The position numbers and the translations under genes were made by a program. The notes under the pieces are model-generated. The model had not been told where the DNA came from and did not search any database. It worked only from the letters and a program-made list of their open reading frames with translations. From Streptococcus porci DSM 23759 (GTDB lineage: Bacteria > Bacillota > Bacilli > Lactobacillales > Streptococcaceae): a DNA stretch of 64,000 nt. Where the stretch lies: NCBI RefSeq assembly GCF_000423765.1, contig NZ_KE384090.1, forward strand, positions 1-64,000, given 5' to 3'. Positions 7,635 through 16,459 of this stretch are shown piece after piece; within the stretch, counting starts at the first letter, position 1; every line of letters begins with the position of its first letter.

Positions 7635-8033
7635 TCACTTCATTGAGTCAGCTAAAGTTTCTAATTTCTTTTGAATTTGACTAATCGTTTCTAGAAATGC
7701 GTCATCATTTTTACCACTTGGATCATCCAAACCCCAATCTTCTCTGTGACGACAAGGAAGAAAGGGGCAATTAACGTTACAGTCCATAGTAACTACAATA
7801 TCTATGGGAGGAAGGACATCAATTAGTTTGGAATACTGCTCTTCCTCCATATCAATATCAAACTGCGACTTCATGATACGAACCGCATCCTGATTGATTT
7901 GCGATTTGATTTCTGTCCCTGCAGAATAGGCATCAAAAAATTCCGAATAATATCTTTTGGCTAATGCTTCTGCTATTTGACTTCTGCAAGAATTATGGAC
8001 ACAAATAAAGGCTACCTTAGGCTTTGGCATCAT
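7635..8033 (-). CDS. ArsC-like low-molecular-weight phosphatase / arsenate reductase
   Basis: About 132 residues with the P-loop CVHNSCRSQIAEA near the N-terminus, the Cx5R motif of thioredoxin-coupled arsenate reductases and low-molecular-weight phosphatases. Further on, MDCNVNCPFLPC supplies the extra cysteines that shuttle the disulfide in this reductase type, and WGLDDPSG carries the general-acid aspartate. It would reduce arsenate to arsenite, using the neighbouring mini-thioredoxin or cellular thioredoxin. The start at 8033 (MMPKPKV) is preferred over a longer frame because GGGAG lies 7 nt upstream; it overlaps the upstream thioredoxin-like gene by 17 nt. It is the third gene of an operon of permease, thioredoxin and this enzyme, controlled by the ArsR at 9.5 kb. 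No symbol is given because arsenate specificity is inferred. Confidence 0.8.
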   Translation of the reverse strand: MMPKPKVAFICVHNSCRSQIAEALAKRYYSEFFDAYSAGTEIKSQINQDAVRIMKSQFDIDMEEEQYSKLIDVLPPIDIVVTMDCNVNCPFLPCRHREDWGLDDPSGKNDDAFLETISQIQKKLETLADSMK

Positions 8034-8295
8034 AAATTTTCTCCCGAATGATTTGCTTGACTTCGTCAACCGTCAACACTTTTCCTGATGAAACAACTTT
8101 TTCATTAAGAACCAAGGCAGGTGTTGACATCACACCGTAGCTAGCAATTTTAGCAAAATCTCTCTCATGCTCAATAGCTATAACCAAGCCTTCATCCTGA
8201 CAAGCTTGCTGAACATGTTCTTCTAATAGGTTGCATTTCTTACAGCCCGAACCTAAAATCTTAAATACCATTTGGTTTATTGAATCTTGTGACAT
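8017..8295 (-). CDS. Small thioredoxin-like redox-active disulfide protein
   Basis: A 92-residue thioredoxin-fold protein with the active site GCKKC at about residues 17-21 and the cis-proline loop MSTPALVLN, matching the minimal thioredoxins (thioredoxin_3 type) that accompany YraQ/ArsP permeases. It is likely a cytoplasmic thiol-disulfide exchanger donating electrons to the downstream ArsC-like enzyme or acting on the permease cysteines. ATG 8295 follows a GGAGGG site. It starts 13 nt after the permease stop and overlaps the ArsC-like gene, so all three are translationally linked. Confidence 0.82.
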   Translation of the reverse strand: MSQDSINQMVFKILGSGCKKCNLLEEHVQQACQDEGLVIAIEHERDFAKIASYGVMSTPALVLNEKVVSSGKVLTVDEVKQIIREKIYDAKA

Positions 8296-8307
8296 GAAAC
8301 ATCCCTC

Positions 8308-9303
8308 CTAAAAAATAAATTGTTGTAAAATATTGAATAAATAACCTACTAAAATGACACCAACTGAGCAAATAGCGACAAATACTGCAAGTAATTGGGG
8401 TTTGATTGCCCTCTTTAACATGATAAGTGATGGCAAACTAAGGGTCGTCACCGACATCATAAAGGCTAGGACAGTTCCTAATTGTGCCCCTTTACTTAAC
8501 AAAGCTTCAGCTACTGGGATAGAGCCAAAAATATCAGCGTACATTGGAATCCTAATGACAGTTGCTAAAATGACCCCAAAAGGATTCTTGGTACCTAGAG
8601 CCGTTACCACCCAAGTTTCTGGTATCCAATTATGGATAAAAGCTCCAATCCCTACACCAATTAGAGTATAGGGAAAAACTTTCCTGAAAGTTTCAGAAAC
8701 CTGTTTTTTCGCAAAATCTACTCTGTCCTTATTGGACAAGTCTTCGATTTCTAAAATGGGCACCTGAGCATTTTTCACAAAATCCTCAACATATTTTTCC
8801 ATCCCTAATTTTTCAATCAAACTTCCACCAAGAACAGCAACAATTAAGCCAAGTACAACATAAATAATAGCTGCCTTACTACCAAATATGCTCATCAAAA
8901 GTATCAAACTCCCCAAATCAACCATTGGAGATGAGATTAGGAATGAAAATGTTACGCCAATCGGAAGCCCTGCACTGGTGAATCCCATAAACAGCGGAAT
9001 CGATGAACAAGAACAAAACGGTGTCACCGTTCCCAATAATGCTGATACCACATTTGCTATCATTCCATCAAATCGACTCAGGATTTTTCGGCTACGTTCT
9101 GGTGGAAAATAGCTCTGGATATATGAAATAGTAAAAATCAATACGCATAACAGAAGTGTAATCTTTATGACATCATAGCAGAAAAATTGTAGACTCCCTC
9201 CAAATCTTGATGATAAGTCTACCCCAAAAAGCGACAGAATCCTGCCAACAAGCTCATTTAACCATTTCATACCCAGAATTTGATCTTGAATAAATAACCA
9301 CAC
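8308..9303 (-). CDS. Permease of the YraQ/ArsP (DUF318) family
   Basis: A 331-residue integral membrane protein with about eight hydrophobic helices and the family hallmark TPFCSCSSIPLF around residue 95, whose cysteines are needed for organoarsenical export in ArsP. A second conserved block, IRIPMYADIFGSIPVAEAL, lies near residue 253. A charged cytoplasmic loop of about 50 residues (EKYVEDF to RKVFP) separates the two halves. It is predicted to export trivalent (organo)arsenicals or a related thiophilic compound. The start is a GTG at 9303 after AAAGGGG. It is the first gene after arsR, with an ArsR-type palindrome in the 60-bp gap. Confidence 0.82.
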   Translation of the reverse strand: MWLFIQDQILGMKWLNELVGRILSLFGVDLSSRFGGSLQFFCYDVIKITLLLCVLIFTISYIQSYFPPERSRKILSRFDGMIANVVSALLGTVTPFCSCSSIPLFMGFTSAGLPIGVTFSFLISSPMVDLGSLILLMSIFGSKAAIIYVVLGLIVAVLGGSLIEKLGMEKYVEDFVKNAQVPILEIEDLSNKDRVDFAKKQVSETFRKVFPYTLIGVGIGAFIHNWIPETWVVTALGTKNPFGVILATVIRIPMYADIFGSIPVAEALLSKGAQLGTVLAFMMSVTTLSLPSLIMLKRAIKPQLLAVFVAICSVGVILVGYLFNILQQFIF

Positions 9304-9319
9304 ACAAACCCCTTTCTAT

Positions 9320-9339
9320 ATATCAAATATTTTTGATAT
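9320..9339 (-). promoter_or_regulatory. ArsR-type operator between arsR and the permease
   Basis: ATATCAAATATTTTTGATAT is a near-perfect palindrome. A closely matching palindrome lies in front of arsR itself at 9697-9716, so one repressor probably binds both. Confidence 0.65.
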
Positions 9340-9363
9340 GTTTAGTAAAATCAAAAGCCATGC

Positions 9364-9693
9364 CTAAGATGACTTTCGATTGCAATGACAATGATTATCA
9401 GATGTGATTTTTATATCTGTCAATTCCATAAGACGATTCAGTGCAAAGTTTTTACCCAAGTCACTCAGACTATAGTGCTTCCACTTCCCGTCTTGGCGAC
9501 TAGTGACAATACCTGACTGACACAAAATTTTCATATGATAGGACAGAGCAGACTGAGCAATCTCTAATTCATCAATCAAAACACAGGCACACTTTTCTCC
9601 ATTTTTTAAATAATCTAGAATAAGTAGACGCTTCTCATCTGATAAAGCTTTAAAAATCTGAGCATCTCTCTTAAAATTTTTGATAGCAATCAC
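9364..9693 (-). CDS. arsR: ArsR/SmtB-family metalloid-responsive repressor
   Basis: A 109-residue winged-helix repressor. The DNA-reading helix region is SALSYHMKILCQSGIVTSRQ, with KWKHYSL as the wing. The metal site is likely GEKCACVLIDELEI, where the two cysteines in the helix before the recognition helix match the ELCVCDL motif of arsenic sensors. An additional HCHC cluster at the extreme C-terminus could add ligands. It would repress itself and the downstream permease operon, and release on metalloid binding. The only in-frame start is GTG 9693, with just an overlapping GAGG before it, so the exact start is uncertain. Confidence 0.82.
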   Translation of the reverse strand: MIAIKNFKRDAQIFKALSDEKRLLILDYLKNGEKCACVLIDELEIAQSALSYHMKILCQSGIVTSRQDGKWKHYSLSDLGKNFALNRLMELTDIKITSDNHCHCNRKSS

Positions 9694-9696
9694 CTC

Positions 9697-9716
9697 ATAT
9701 CAAAAAAAATTGATTT
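9697..9716 (-). promoter_or_regulatory. Autoregulatory operator of arsR
   Basis: ATATCAAAAAAAATTGATTT matches the palindrome at 9320-9339 in both half-sites (ATATCAA and TTGAT). It lies in the arsR leader between the promoter and the start codon. Confidence 0.6.
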
Positions 9717-9727
9717 GTTTCACCTTT

Positions 9728-9756
9728 ATCATACGCCTAAATGATAAACTTTTCAA
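9728..9756 (-). promoter_or_regulatory. arsR promoter
   Basis: TTGAAA (9751-9756) and TATGAT (9728-9733) with 17-bp spacing on the minus strand, directly upstream of the operator. Confidence 0.65.
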
Positions 9757-9792
9757 TAAATATTATAGCAATGGCACGCCATGCACATGCAG

Positions 9793-9832
9793 AAAATGCA
9801 TATAACTATTTTCTAGCTATATGCATTTTTTC
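9793..9832 (-). terminator. Bidirectional-looking terminator after comEC
   Basis: AAAATGCATATA and TATATGCATTTT form a 12-bp stem with T runs on either strand. It lies between the comEC 3' end (9990) and the arsR promoter. Confidence 0.75.
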
Positions 9833-9989
9833 AAGATAGGCACAATTCTACTCTCGTTTACAACAATAATATAACAAAAGTAGATTCAAAAAAACATCTA
9901 TGCTATGAAATTTCTTATCTGAAAACGAAATTTTCTTTATGCATTTGCGTATAGTAATGAGTTAGCAGTAGTTTATCAGTCACTGCCGA

Positions 9990-12212
9990 TTACCTCACCG
10001 TCTCAATTTTCCACTTTTGCCACCCGACAAAGCGAACAGCCCCCATCTGGTCGGTACGATAGACTATCATTTTCTCTTCGTTAAAACGTTCAAGTGTTTC
10101 ATGATGCGGATGGTGATAGCGATTATTTTTCCCTGCTGAAACAAGGGCTATATCAGCTCCAATATGGTCTAAAAACTCAGGATAAGAAGACCCTTTTGAT
10201 CCATGATGTCCCGCTTTTAAAATATCAACAGGCAGTTTGGGATAGGCTTTTACCAAATCCAATTCTCCCTCCTCAAGATCACCTGTCAAAAGAAATCGTT
10301 TATCCAGTAGTTTTCCGTAAAGAACCAAAGAATCATTATTACCACCGTCACCAAGTTCTCTCGGATAAAGAAAATGAAGCTGACTTCCCATAATAGAAAT
10401 GCAATCTCCTGCTGACACTATGCGAACAGAAACCTGCAATTTTCTAAGCCTTTCTACAAAATCAGGTACCGTCATTGAACCAGGACTGACAAGAATCTCA
10501 CCGATGGAAAAGTTTGCTGCCACCTCTTCTAGATCACCGATATGGTCAGCATCGGTGTGGGTCAAAACCAACTGATTGATATGACTGACACCTCGACTTT
10601 TAAGATATGGAATCAGGGTTCGTTCAGCATTAGAGCTGGATACGCCCATCTGCCAAGACTCTTTTTTATCAAAGGTCACCTTACCTCCAACATCAACCAG
10701 CACCGTTTTCCCAGTCATATCCCGTAAAAAGAGGCTGTCCCCTTGCCCTACATCGACCATGGTAAACTCATTTTCCATTGGATTTTTACTGATAAAAAAT
10801 AGCAGAGCTATAAGAATACCGAATCTAAGTAGCCATTTTTGATGCACTGAAAAGTCATAAAGAAAACCTAGACACACTAAGCAAAGAAGTAAGGCAATCA
10901 GGCTTGGACTTCCCAAAATCAAAGGTTTCTCAAAAATCTCTCCCACCAGCGTCAGCCCTTTTTCCAAAAGAAGAAAAAGAGGATTGACAAAGGTCAAACT
11001 AAAGAATGGCGAGAGCAGGAAAATCAGGCTTAGCAAGGGTAAAATGAGTCTATCAAAGAAGACAGAAACCAGAGCTGTCAGCAAAATCGCTAGTGGCTGG
11101 AAGCTTGAAAAATACCAACAAAGCAAGGGCAATATCCCTAGATTAATGCTTAGGACTTCCGCTAGACGTGGGAATTTCCACCCTTCAAAGTCCGTCATGG
11201 ACAGGATAAAAGCATAGGCAAAACTCAGAACGCCACCTGTCGTTAGAAGAAAATGAGGTCTAACCAGAAACATAACGAAAACTGTCACAGCCAAGTTATC
11301 CAACTTGCCAAGCCCCAGACTCGCTAAATTAAGCTGAATCAGACTGCGGATAACCGAAACTGAAAATCCTGTCAAGCCAGCATAGACCAAGGAAAATGGT
11401 AAGCTTAGCCAGTCCACCCAATCCTTTCTAAAGCCCAAACGTAAAAAGATAAAACGGAAAGCCCCCACAAAAAAGCCTACCTGCATTCCTGACAAAGCAA
11501 AGAGGTGAATGATACCCAAACTGCTATAAAGGTCGCTCATCTCCTCAAAATCCTTACTGAGATGCCCAAAGAGAAGCCCAGTTATGTAGTGACACATCGG
11601 CTCGGGAAATCGCTGGTAAATCTGAACCAAGGCCTGCCTGCGCCACTCCCTAATCTGATCAAATACGGATAGATTTTGTGCCACAGCTACCTTTGTGATA
11701 GTCTTGACCTGCGCCAGACGGTAAATTCCCTGACCTTTCAGATAAGCGGCATAGTCAAATCCCTTGAAATTACGCTGCCCCTCAGGTTCAACCAACTCCG
11801 CCTCAATCTCCAAAACCACCGTTTCATCTAGTTTTTGGAAAAAGCTCTGCTCCTCTTGGGATATCAGCTTGTAAAAAGCTTGGTAAGTCTGACCCTCAGA
11901 CCGCCCTCTGAAGGATAAACTATCGCCGTTAATGGAGATGGTGTCAGGTAGAACTTGGAGACTTTGAATCGTCTGCGGAGCTGAACTGGCATGTCTAGCC
12001 ACCATCCATTCTTGAAAACTGATATAACCTGCAAAGAGAGATAGGATAAGAAGCACCTGCCCGACCTTTTGTAAAGGATAAAAGCGATACAAACAGAATC
12101 CTAGAAAAATCAGACCAAAAAGCGCCAGCTTTTCCTCAGTCACTAAAGCAAAATAGACCCATATCATAAGAAAGGCTAAGTAGAGAGCTGGAATAGGGAG
12201 TCGTCTAATCAA
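9990..12212 (-). CDS. comEC: Competence DNA channel protein ComEC
   Basis: A 740-residue polytopic membrane protein that carries single-stranded transforming DNA across the membrane. It has two N-terminal membrane helices, a soluble OB-like segment (about 90-200), the Competence domain with many helices (about 210-470, beginning with FPEPMCHYITGLLFG), and a C-terminal metallo-beta-lactamase-like domain with DVGQGDSLFLRD, LTHTDADHIGDL and KAGHHGSKGSS, which is proposed to degrade the non-transported strand. All key histidines and aspartates are present, so it looks functional. It starts at a TTG overlapping the comEA stop by 8 nt, giving translational coupling. Expression is expected only during ComX-driven competence, from the CIN box at 13001. 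Confidence 0.95.
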   Translation of the reverse strand: MIRRLPIPALYLAFLMIWVYFALVTEEKLALFGLIFLGFCLYRFYPLQKVGQVLLILSLFAGYISFQEWMVARHASSAPQTIQSLQVLPDTISINGDSLSFRGRSEGQTYQAFYKLISQEEQSFFQKLDETVVLEIEAELVEPEGQRNFKGFDYAAYLKGQGIYRLAQVKTITKVAVAQNLSVFDQIREWRRQALVQIYQRFPEPMCHYITGLLFGHLSKDFEEMSDLYSSLGIIHLFALSGMQVGFFVGAFRFIFLRLGFRKDWVDWLSLPFSLVYAGLTGFSVSVIRSLIQLNLASLGLGKLDNLAVTVFVMFLVRPHFLLTTGGVLSFAYAFILSMTDFEGWKFPRLAEVLSINLGILPLLCWYFSSFQPLAILLTALVSVFFDRLILPLLSLIFLLSPFFSLTFVNPLFLLLEKGLTLVGEIFEKPLILGSPSLIALLLCLVCLGFLYDFSVHQKWLLRFGILIALLFFISKNPMENEFTMVDVGQGDSLFLRDMTGKTVLVDVGGKVTFDKKESWQMGVSSSNAERTLIPYLKSRGVSHINQLVLTHTDADHIGDLEEVAANFSIGEILVSPGSMTVPDFVERLRKLQVSVRIVSAGDCISIMGSQLHFLYPRELGDGGNNDSLVLYGKLLDKRFLLTGDLEEGELDLVKAYPKLPVDILKAGHHGSKGSSYPEFLDHIGADIALVSAGKNNRYHHPHHETLERFNEEKMIVYRTDQMGAVRFVGWQKWKIETVR

Positions 12213-12843
12213 GTGTCAGCTCCATTTGAAGTTTCTCCAAAGTCTTTGCGCCGATACCGGAGACATTCGTCAACTCTTCCAATGATGAAAATTTGCCGTG
12301 CTCCTCTCGATAAGCGATAATGTCCTGAGCCCGCTTTTCACCGATGCCAGAGACCGTCATCAAGTCAGCAAGTGTCGCCTTGTTGAGGTCAACTTTATTC
12401 GAAGATTGGGGATCAACAGTTGCTCCCTGACCTGTGACTTGGCTAGCCTCTTCGCCCACCTTTGCGACATAGATAACAGCTTCGTCTTCCAACTTTTGTG
12501 CTAAATTAACCGAATTTTTATCCGCTTCACCAGACAAGCCTCCCGCCAACTCAATCGCATCACGCACGCGGTCATCGGCCGACAACTCATAGACACCCTC
12601 TGACACGACTGCTCCTTTAACATCCACTAGGATTTTATCCGTTTTGGTGGAAAGGGCAGGGCTACTTTTTGCTTCAGTTTTTTCTACCTCGTGCTGAGTG
12701 ACTTCTGCCACAACTGGAAAAGCTGGCGCCTTATCCTCTGGTTTTAACATTAAACATCCGACTAGAACTGCCAGAATGATAACGCCAGCGCCCAGTCCTG
12801 TTACCAGTTGATTTTCTCTGATTTTTTCAAGTAATCTTTCCAT
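12205..12843 (-). CDS. comEA: Competence DNA receptor ComEA
   Basis: A 212-residue membrane-anchored double-stranded DNA receptor of the transformation machinery. One N-terminal helix (about 16-35) anchors it. Next come a low-complexity spacer, a SLBB-like domain (DVKGAVVSEGVYEL to YVAKVGE) and a C-terminal helix-hairpin-helix pair: VDLNKATLADLMTVSGIGEK and a second copy LTNVSGIGAKTLEKL, which bind DNA. ATG 12843 is preferred because GGAGG lies 5 nt before it. It directly follows a 42-codon gene, sharing its downstream ribosome site, and overlaps comEC. Confidence 0.95.
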   Translation of the reverse strand: MERLLEKIRENQLVTGLGAGVIILAVLVGCLMLKPEDKAPAFPVVAEVTQHEVEKTEAKSSPALSTKTDKILVDVKGAVVSEGVYELSADDRVRDAIELAGGLSGEADKNSVNLAQKLEDEAVIYVAKVGEEASQVTGQGATVDPQSSNKVDLNKATLADLMTVSGIGEKRAQDIIAYREEHGKFSSLEELTNVSGIGAKTLEKLQMELTLD

Positions 12844-12852
12844 CAATTCCTC

Positions 12853-12981
12853 CTAAACTATCACAGATTCTATTGGCACTGAGGGTACCAGCGTCATCGC
12901 CCCCATTCCTGACAAGACCAGATAGGTCAAGAGAGTTAATAGAAGTAACACCACGCTTATCACCACACATTTTTCTTGCAT
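12853..12981 (-). CDS. 42-residue membrane peptide heading the comEA-comEC operon
   Basis: A small open frame with an excellent ribosome site (TAAGGAGG, 6 nt before ATG 12981) encodes 42 residues. It has a short N-terminus MQEKC, one hydrophobic helix spanning roughly residues 6-24 (VVISVVLLLLTLLTYLVLSG) and a short tail ending VPIESVIV. It lies between the CIN box and comEA, and its stop overlaps the comEA Shine-Dalgarno region (10 nt to the comEA start), so it should be coexpressed only in competent cells. I recognise no family. A single-pass peptide in this place could aid assembly of the uptake complex, or regulate it; that is inference. Confidence 0.65.
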   Translation of the reverse strand: MQEKCVVISVVLLLLTLLTYLVLSGMGAMTLVPSVPIESVIV

Positions 12982-13000
12982 AAAAACCTCCTTACCAAAT

Positions 13001-13008
13001 TATTCGAA
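13001..13008 (-). promoter_or_regulatory. ComX (SigX) CIN box
   Basis: TTCGAATA on the minus strand fits the late-competence consensus TNCGAATA. It lies 19 nt before the small-peptide ATG, giving a leader of about 14 nt with the ribosome site inside it. Confidence 0.75.
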
Positions 13009-13013
13009 AAGCA

Positions 13014-13036
13014 GAAAAAAAAGGCTTTCGCCTTTA
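13014..13036 (-). terminator. Terminator after the glycosyltransferase cluster
   Basis: AAAGGC GAAA GCCTTT followed by TTTT on the minus strand: a 6-bp stem with a tetraloop, located between the membrane protein stop (13068) and the CIN box. It insulates the competence operon from read-through. Confidence 0.8.
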
Positions 13037-13067
13037 ATTAATATGTGATACGGATGAGAATGCCATT

Positions 13068-14909
13068 CTACTTCTTTCTCCGCTTTAAATAGCTAGTTCC
13101 AAGGACGAACCAAGTTAAAATAGAAATTCCTATTGAAAGCTTATGCAGGAGCGTCTTTTCGTAAGTAATAACGACTTGAGAACTTCCTCTTATCTTAAAC
13201 TCCAACCATCCTTTTTTATTTTTATAACTGGTAAGGATATTTCCACTATCGTCTTTAACAACGAATCCCTTTAGGTAGGTGATTGGCGTTTGGACAATTT
13301 TTGCTGAGTCAGGAATATCCTTAACCATGAAAAAAACTTGATTCTGACTGAACTTTCTAAACTGTTGTTGACCATCAAAATAGACTGCATTTTCAATAAA
13401 GTCATTAGTCTCTACTTCGGTATCTTTAGAAACATTGTAAAGCGGTCGATTGGATTCGCCGTTTAAGATAGTGTACATACCATCATCAATCGTGTAAGTG
13501 CCATCGGCATTTTGAGTTCGCCTGATTTGACCCTCTGTCCGATAATCCATAAAACCGTTAATCCGGTACCAACCCTTACCAGCCCAGCTACTGAAATAAC
13601 CAAAGTTAGAGTTTTCAAGCCCCTTGTAGATTGTATCGTCCGTTGCTAAATAACTATTGCGATCAAAGTCTGATAAATTGGAAGTTGTAATCCCATTTTT
13701 TTGCTGGTAAAAATTTTGACTCAAAAATAGCAAATAAAGGATAGAACTAGCCACAAAGAAATGCTTGTTCGTAAACCTCTTCGGCTCGGTGAGAAGAATA
13801 TTCTGCCAGCCAAATGCAATGAATAACGAGATAGCAAAGAAAAGGAATGAATCCAGTCGGTTGAGATTTTGAAACATATCAACAACAGAGAGACGTTGTA
13901 AAAAATACCAAGGAACGAGATGACTTTGCAGAATTGAAATGGTGATAATACCAAAAATCAACTTTTGAAGCGTTCTATTAAGCACTCTACAATAAAGCAG
14001 ACAAAATAGAGTTATAATGAATAATAGAACTAAGACTTCTCTAAAGGAGACAGCAGATTCTAGACGTTTTAACCATGTTAGATTATCAACACTGCTATCC
14101 ACAATACCGTTTGATGACAGATTCATGGCGGGAACACGAATCCAGTCATTAGCCACCTTCTGTTCTAGCATTGGAAAAACAAATATTGCAGTTGACAAGA
14201 CAACAGATGCGATAACCTGAACCCAGACATAAAGTCTCTCTTTTATCAATAGCTCTCGTTTATTTACAAGCAATACAGCAAAAAGCACAGCTGAGTAAAA
14301 TACTAGTAAAACAGTCGTCAAAAGATGTGACAGAGTAATAATAATAATTGCAAAAATTGTTACTGATTGCCACTCTCTTGCCCTTCCAAATATTAGCTGA
14401 TAAATCCCTATAATGGCATAAGGCAAAAACATATAGGTAATCTGAGCATTGTAGGTCCCCATATTGAGCATTCTCACATTAACAACTGAATATCCAAAAA
14501 TATATAAAACTGAAAAAAGAAATGCAAAATATGGCTTCTTTTGCCACTTATCATAAGCGTGGTAAGCAATATTTAAACCGATAAGATGAAAACCAATATT
14601 CCATAGTAAAACTGAAAATACTGGACTTCCAGTCAAGTACCAAACTAAAGCAACTGGATAATTAATAAAATAAGGATAAAAGAAATTAACAGCATACCCC
14701 TGATTATTAAAACTAAAATAAGAAATATCTAAAGCAAATTTCCCATGAGAAATATTTTGCACTATTTCATACATTCTTGAAAAATGGAACCAAGCATCCC
14801 AATCCATCTGAAATCGACGGTATAAGAGGAAAGGGATGACTGGAATAATGGCCATCACCAAGAAAAGTAAGTTCCGCAAACGCCAGTTTGAAATCATTTT
14901 TTTAAACAT
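13068..14909 (-). CDS. Polytopic membrane protein, GT-C glycosyltransferase-like
   Basis: A 613-residue protein with around 12 hydrophobic helices in the first 400 residues and another at the extreme C-terminus, followed by KRRKK. Between them is a soluble extracytoplasmic domain of about 190 residues (from NFYQQKNG). The first loop contains the acidic motif MDWDAWFHFSRM near residue 35, where GT-C enzymes carry catalytic DxD/DE residues. That architecture points to a polyprenyl-phosphate-sugar-dependent transferase acting outside the membrane. It is the third gene of a minus-strand cluster (GT2, GT-C, this), 11 nt from its neighbour, suggesting cooperation in adding a sugar to a wall polymer or protein. 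The acceptor is unknown. Confidence 0.65.
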   Translation of the reverse strand: MFKKMISNWRLRNLLFLVMAIIPVIPFLLYRRFQMDWDAWFHFSRMYEIVQNISHGKFALDISYFSFNNQGYAVNFFYPYFINYPVALVWYLTGSPVFSVLLWNIGFHLIGLNIAYHAYDKWQKKPYFAFLFSVLYIFGYSVVNVRMLNMGTYNAQITYMFLPYAIIGIYQLIFGRAREWQSVTIFAIIIITLSHLLTTVLLVFYSAVLFAVLLVNKRELLIKERLYVWVQVIASVVLSTAIFVFPMLEQKVANDWIRVPAMNLSSNGIVDSSVDNLTWLKRLESAVSFREVLVLLFIITLFCLLYCRVLNRTLQKLIFGIITISILQSHLVPWYFLQRLSVVDMFQNLNRLDSFLFFAISLFIAFGWQNILLTEPKRFTNKHFFVASSILYLLFLSQNFYQQKNGITTSNLSDFDRNSYLATDDTIYKGLENSNFGYFSSWAGKGWYRINGFMDYRTEGQIRRTQNADGTYTIDDGMYTILNGESNRPLYNVSKDTEVETNDFIENAVYFDGQQQFRKFSQNQVFFMVKDIPDSAKIVQTPITYLKGFVVKDDSGNILTSYKNKKGWLEFKIRGSSQVVITYEKTLLHKLSIGISILTWFVLGTSYLKRRKK

Positions 14910-14920
14910 TTATATATCCT

Positions 14921-16459
14921 TTATAATCTAAAAACTTTTTTGATAAACCCAATAAATCTAAAAAAGTATCCTGCCAGTAAAGGTTGTAAAATTAGCAAAG
15001 TTGTATAGGTATATTGACTTTTTGTTTCCCAAAAGAAATGAAAAACAACTGTGCCGACAAGAAATAATAGCATAGGCAACGTTTTACCTATGAACATTTT
15101 CTCTTTTGTGGTCAATTCAGTAATAAAACCTATAAAAAGTGTACAGTATGTAAATATCTGTAAAACGCTCATAGCATTAACCAAAGAGACATAGTAATTG
15201 CCTCCGCTATATACATTAGCTAAAATCGAAGACTTTGCTGACATACCTTTAGCCTTAATCGGACCTACCCAAATGGATTCGAACGTTCCATCAAACCATG
15301 TTGCAGCGAATTTCTTTGTAAAATATTGATAGGCATTTTTAGGATTAGATAAAAAGTAACTTATTCGCTTTTTTAAATCTGCAATAGCAATTTTAGATGT
15401 TGCGTTTTCATCATAATCTGTCTTTTGATATAATCTTGTATGGTAAGCATTGTGATAACCTGGAATCCAGTTTTCAACACCGTCCGGATCCGAACTCATT
15501 CCCATGGTAACAAAGGTGATTTTAGGAAGACCTTTATTCAACGGTTGTCCAATTTCGTTTTCATAATACAAATTCTGAAAACATACTAAGGAGGAACTAG
15601 CTAAAAAAATTATCGGGATTATAACAAGTATCACTTTTTCTTTGGTTAATAAATAACGATAAAATAAGGACATAGTTATTGCAATCTGAAAAATCATAAA
15701 ATTACTACGTACTAGTACACTTAATGATAAAAAGAACACCATCAATAAAAATTGTAAAAATTTTGGTTCCTTCCAGTAGTTCAAATAATAAACTATTGAT
15801 GTTAAGGCAAGAAAAACAGCTATATGTCCGTTATATATAAATTTAATGTAAAAAATATTGGGCAAAAACAATGCCGCCAGCAACAAAGCCGTATTCGTAA
15901 TTTGTCTAGTTTCCCAAATTTTATTAGCTATCATGCCAATAAGACCAATATTAGCAATAGATATTATTAAAAAAATCCACGAAAATACTTCTAAGTTATC
16001 TGTAAAAAATAAAATAAACCTATTGATAGTTAACAGTCCAAGCTGATGAGGGTGTACAAAAAGATACCCTCCTAATTCTGTTAGAGCAGAGTAATCACCT
16101 GAATTAAATTGCTTTGCAGCTAACATGATGGAAGCTGGATCTGCTCGTAAATTGAAATCAGATAATACAATTAAGCCTCCTCCAATTAGGAAAGACAACA
16201 CTGACAGAACCAAGAAGAGTATACTAGGTCTAACTTTCTTAAAAAGCTCACTACAAATCGCTAGTAAAACAATTAAAATAATAATAAAAATATAATATTT
16301 CCATGGTACTTTATGATATTCTACTTCTTCATAAAGATTTAATTTAAAGAAGACCGTTATTATTAATGACCCAAAACTTAACAAAGTTAATACAACGATA
16401 ATTGAAATAAAATTAACCGCTATATAAAGTCGTCCCAAACCATTTACTAACTTACTCAT
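14921..16459 (-). CDS. Polytopic membrane protein, PMT/GT-C-like glycosyltransferase
   Basis: A 512-residue protein with about 12 predicted membrane helices. The first external loop has SDFNLRADPASIMLAAKQF near residue 105 and LFVHPHQLGLLTI soon after, an arrangement seen in GT-C transferases of the mannosyltransferase (PMT/ArnT) class. A soluble stretch around 310-380 precedes the last helices. It overlaps the upstream GT2 gene by 8 nt, so the lipid-linked sugar made by GT2 is the probable donor. Low local GC and many AT-rich codons suggest the cluster may be of foreign origin. Substrate not predictable. Confidence 0.65.
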   Translation of the reverse strand: MSKLVNGLGRLYIAVNFISIIVVLTLLSFGSLIITVFFKLNLYEEVEYHKVPWKYYIFIIILIVLLAICSELFKKVRPSILFLVLSVLSFLIGGGLIVLSDFNLRADPASIMLAAKQFNSGDYSALTELGGYLFVHPHQLGLLTINRFILFFTDNLEVFSWIFLIISIANIGLIGMIANKIWETRQITNTALLLAALFLPNIFYIKFIYNGHIAVFLALTSIVYYLNYWKEPKFLQFLLMVFFLSLSVLVRSNFMIFQIAITMSLFYRYLLTKEKVILVIIPIIFLASSSLVCFQNLYYENEIGQPLNKGLPKITFVTMGMSSDPDGVENWIPGYHNAYHTRLYQKTDYDENATSKIAIADLKKRISYFLSNPKNAYQYFTKKFAATWFDGTFESIWVGPIKAKGMSAKSSILANVYSGGNYYVSLVNAMSVLQIFTYCTLFIGFITELTTKEKMFIGKTLPMLLFLVGTVVFHFFWETKSQYTYTTLLILQPLLAGYFFRFIGFIKKVFRL

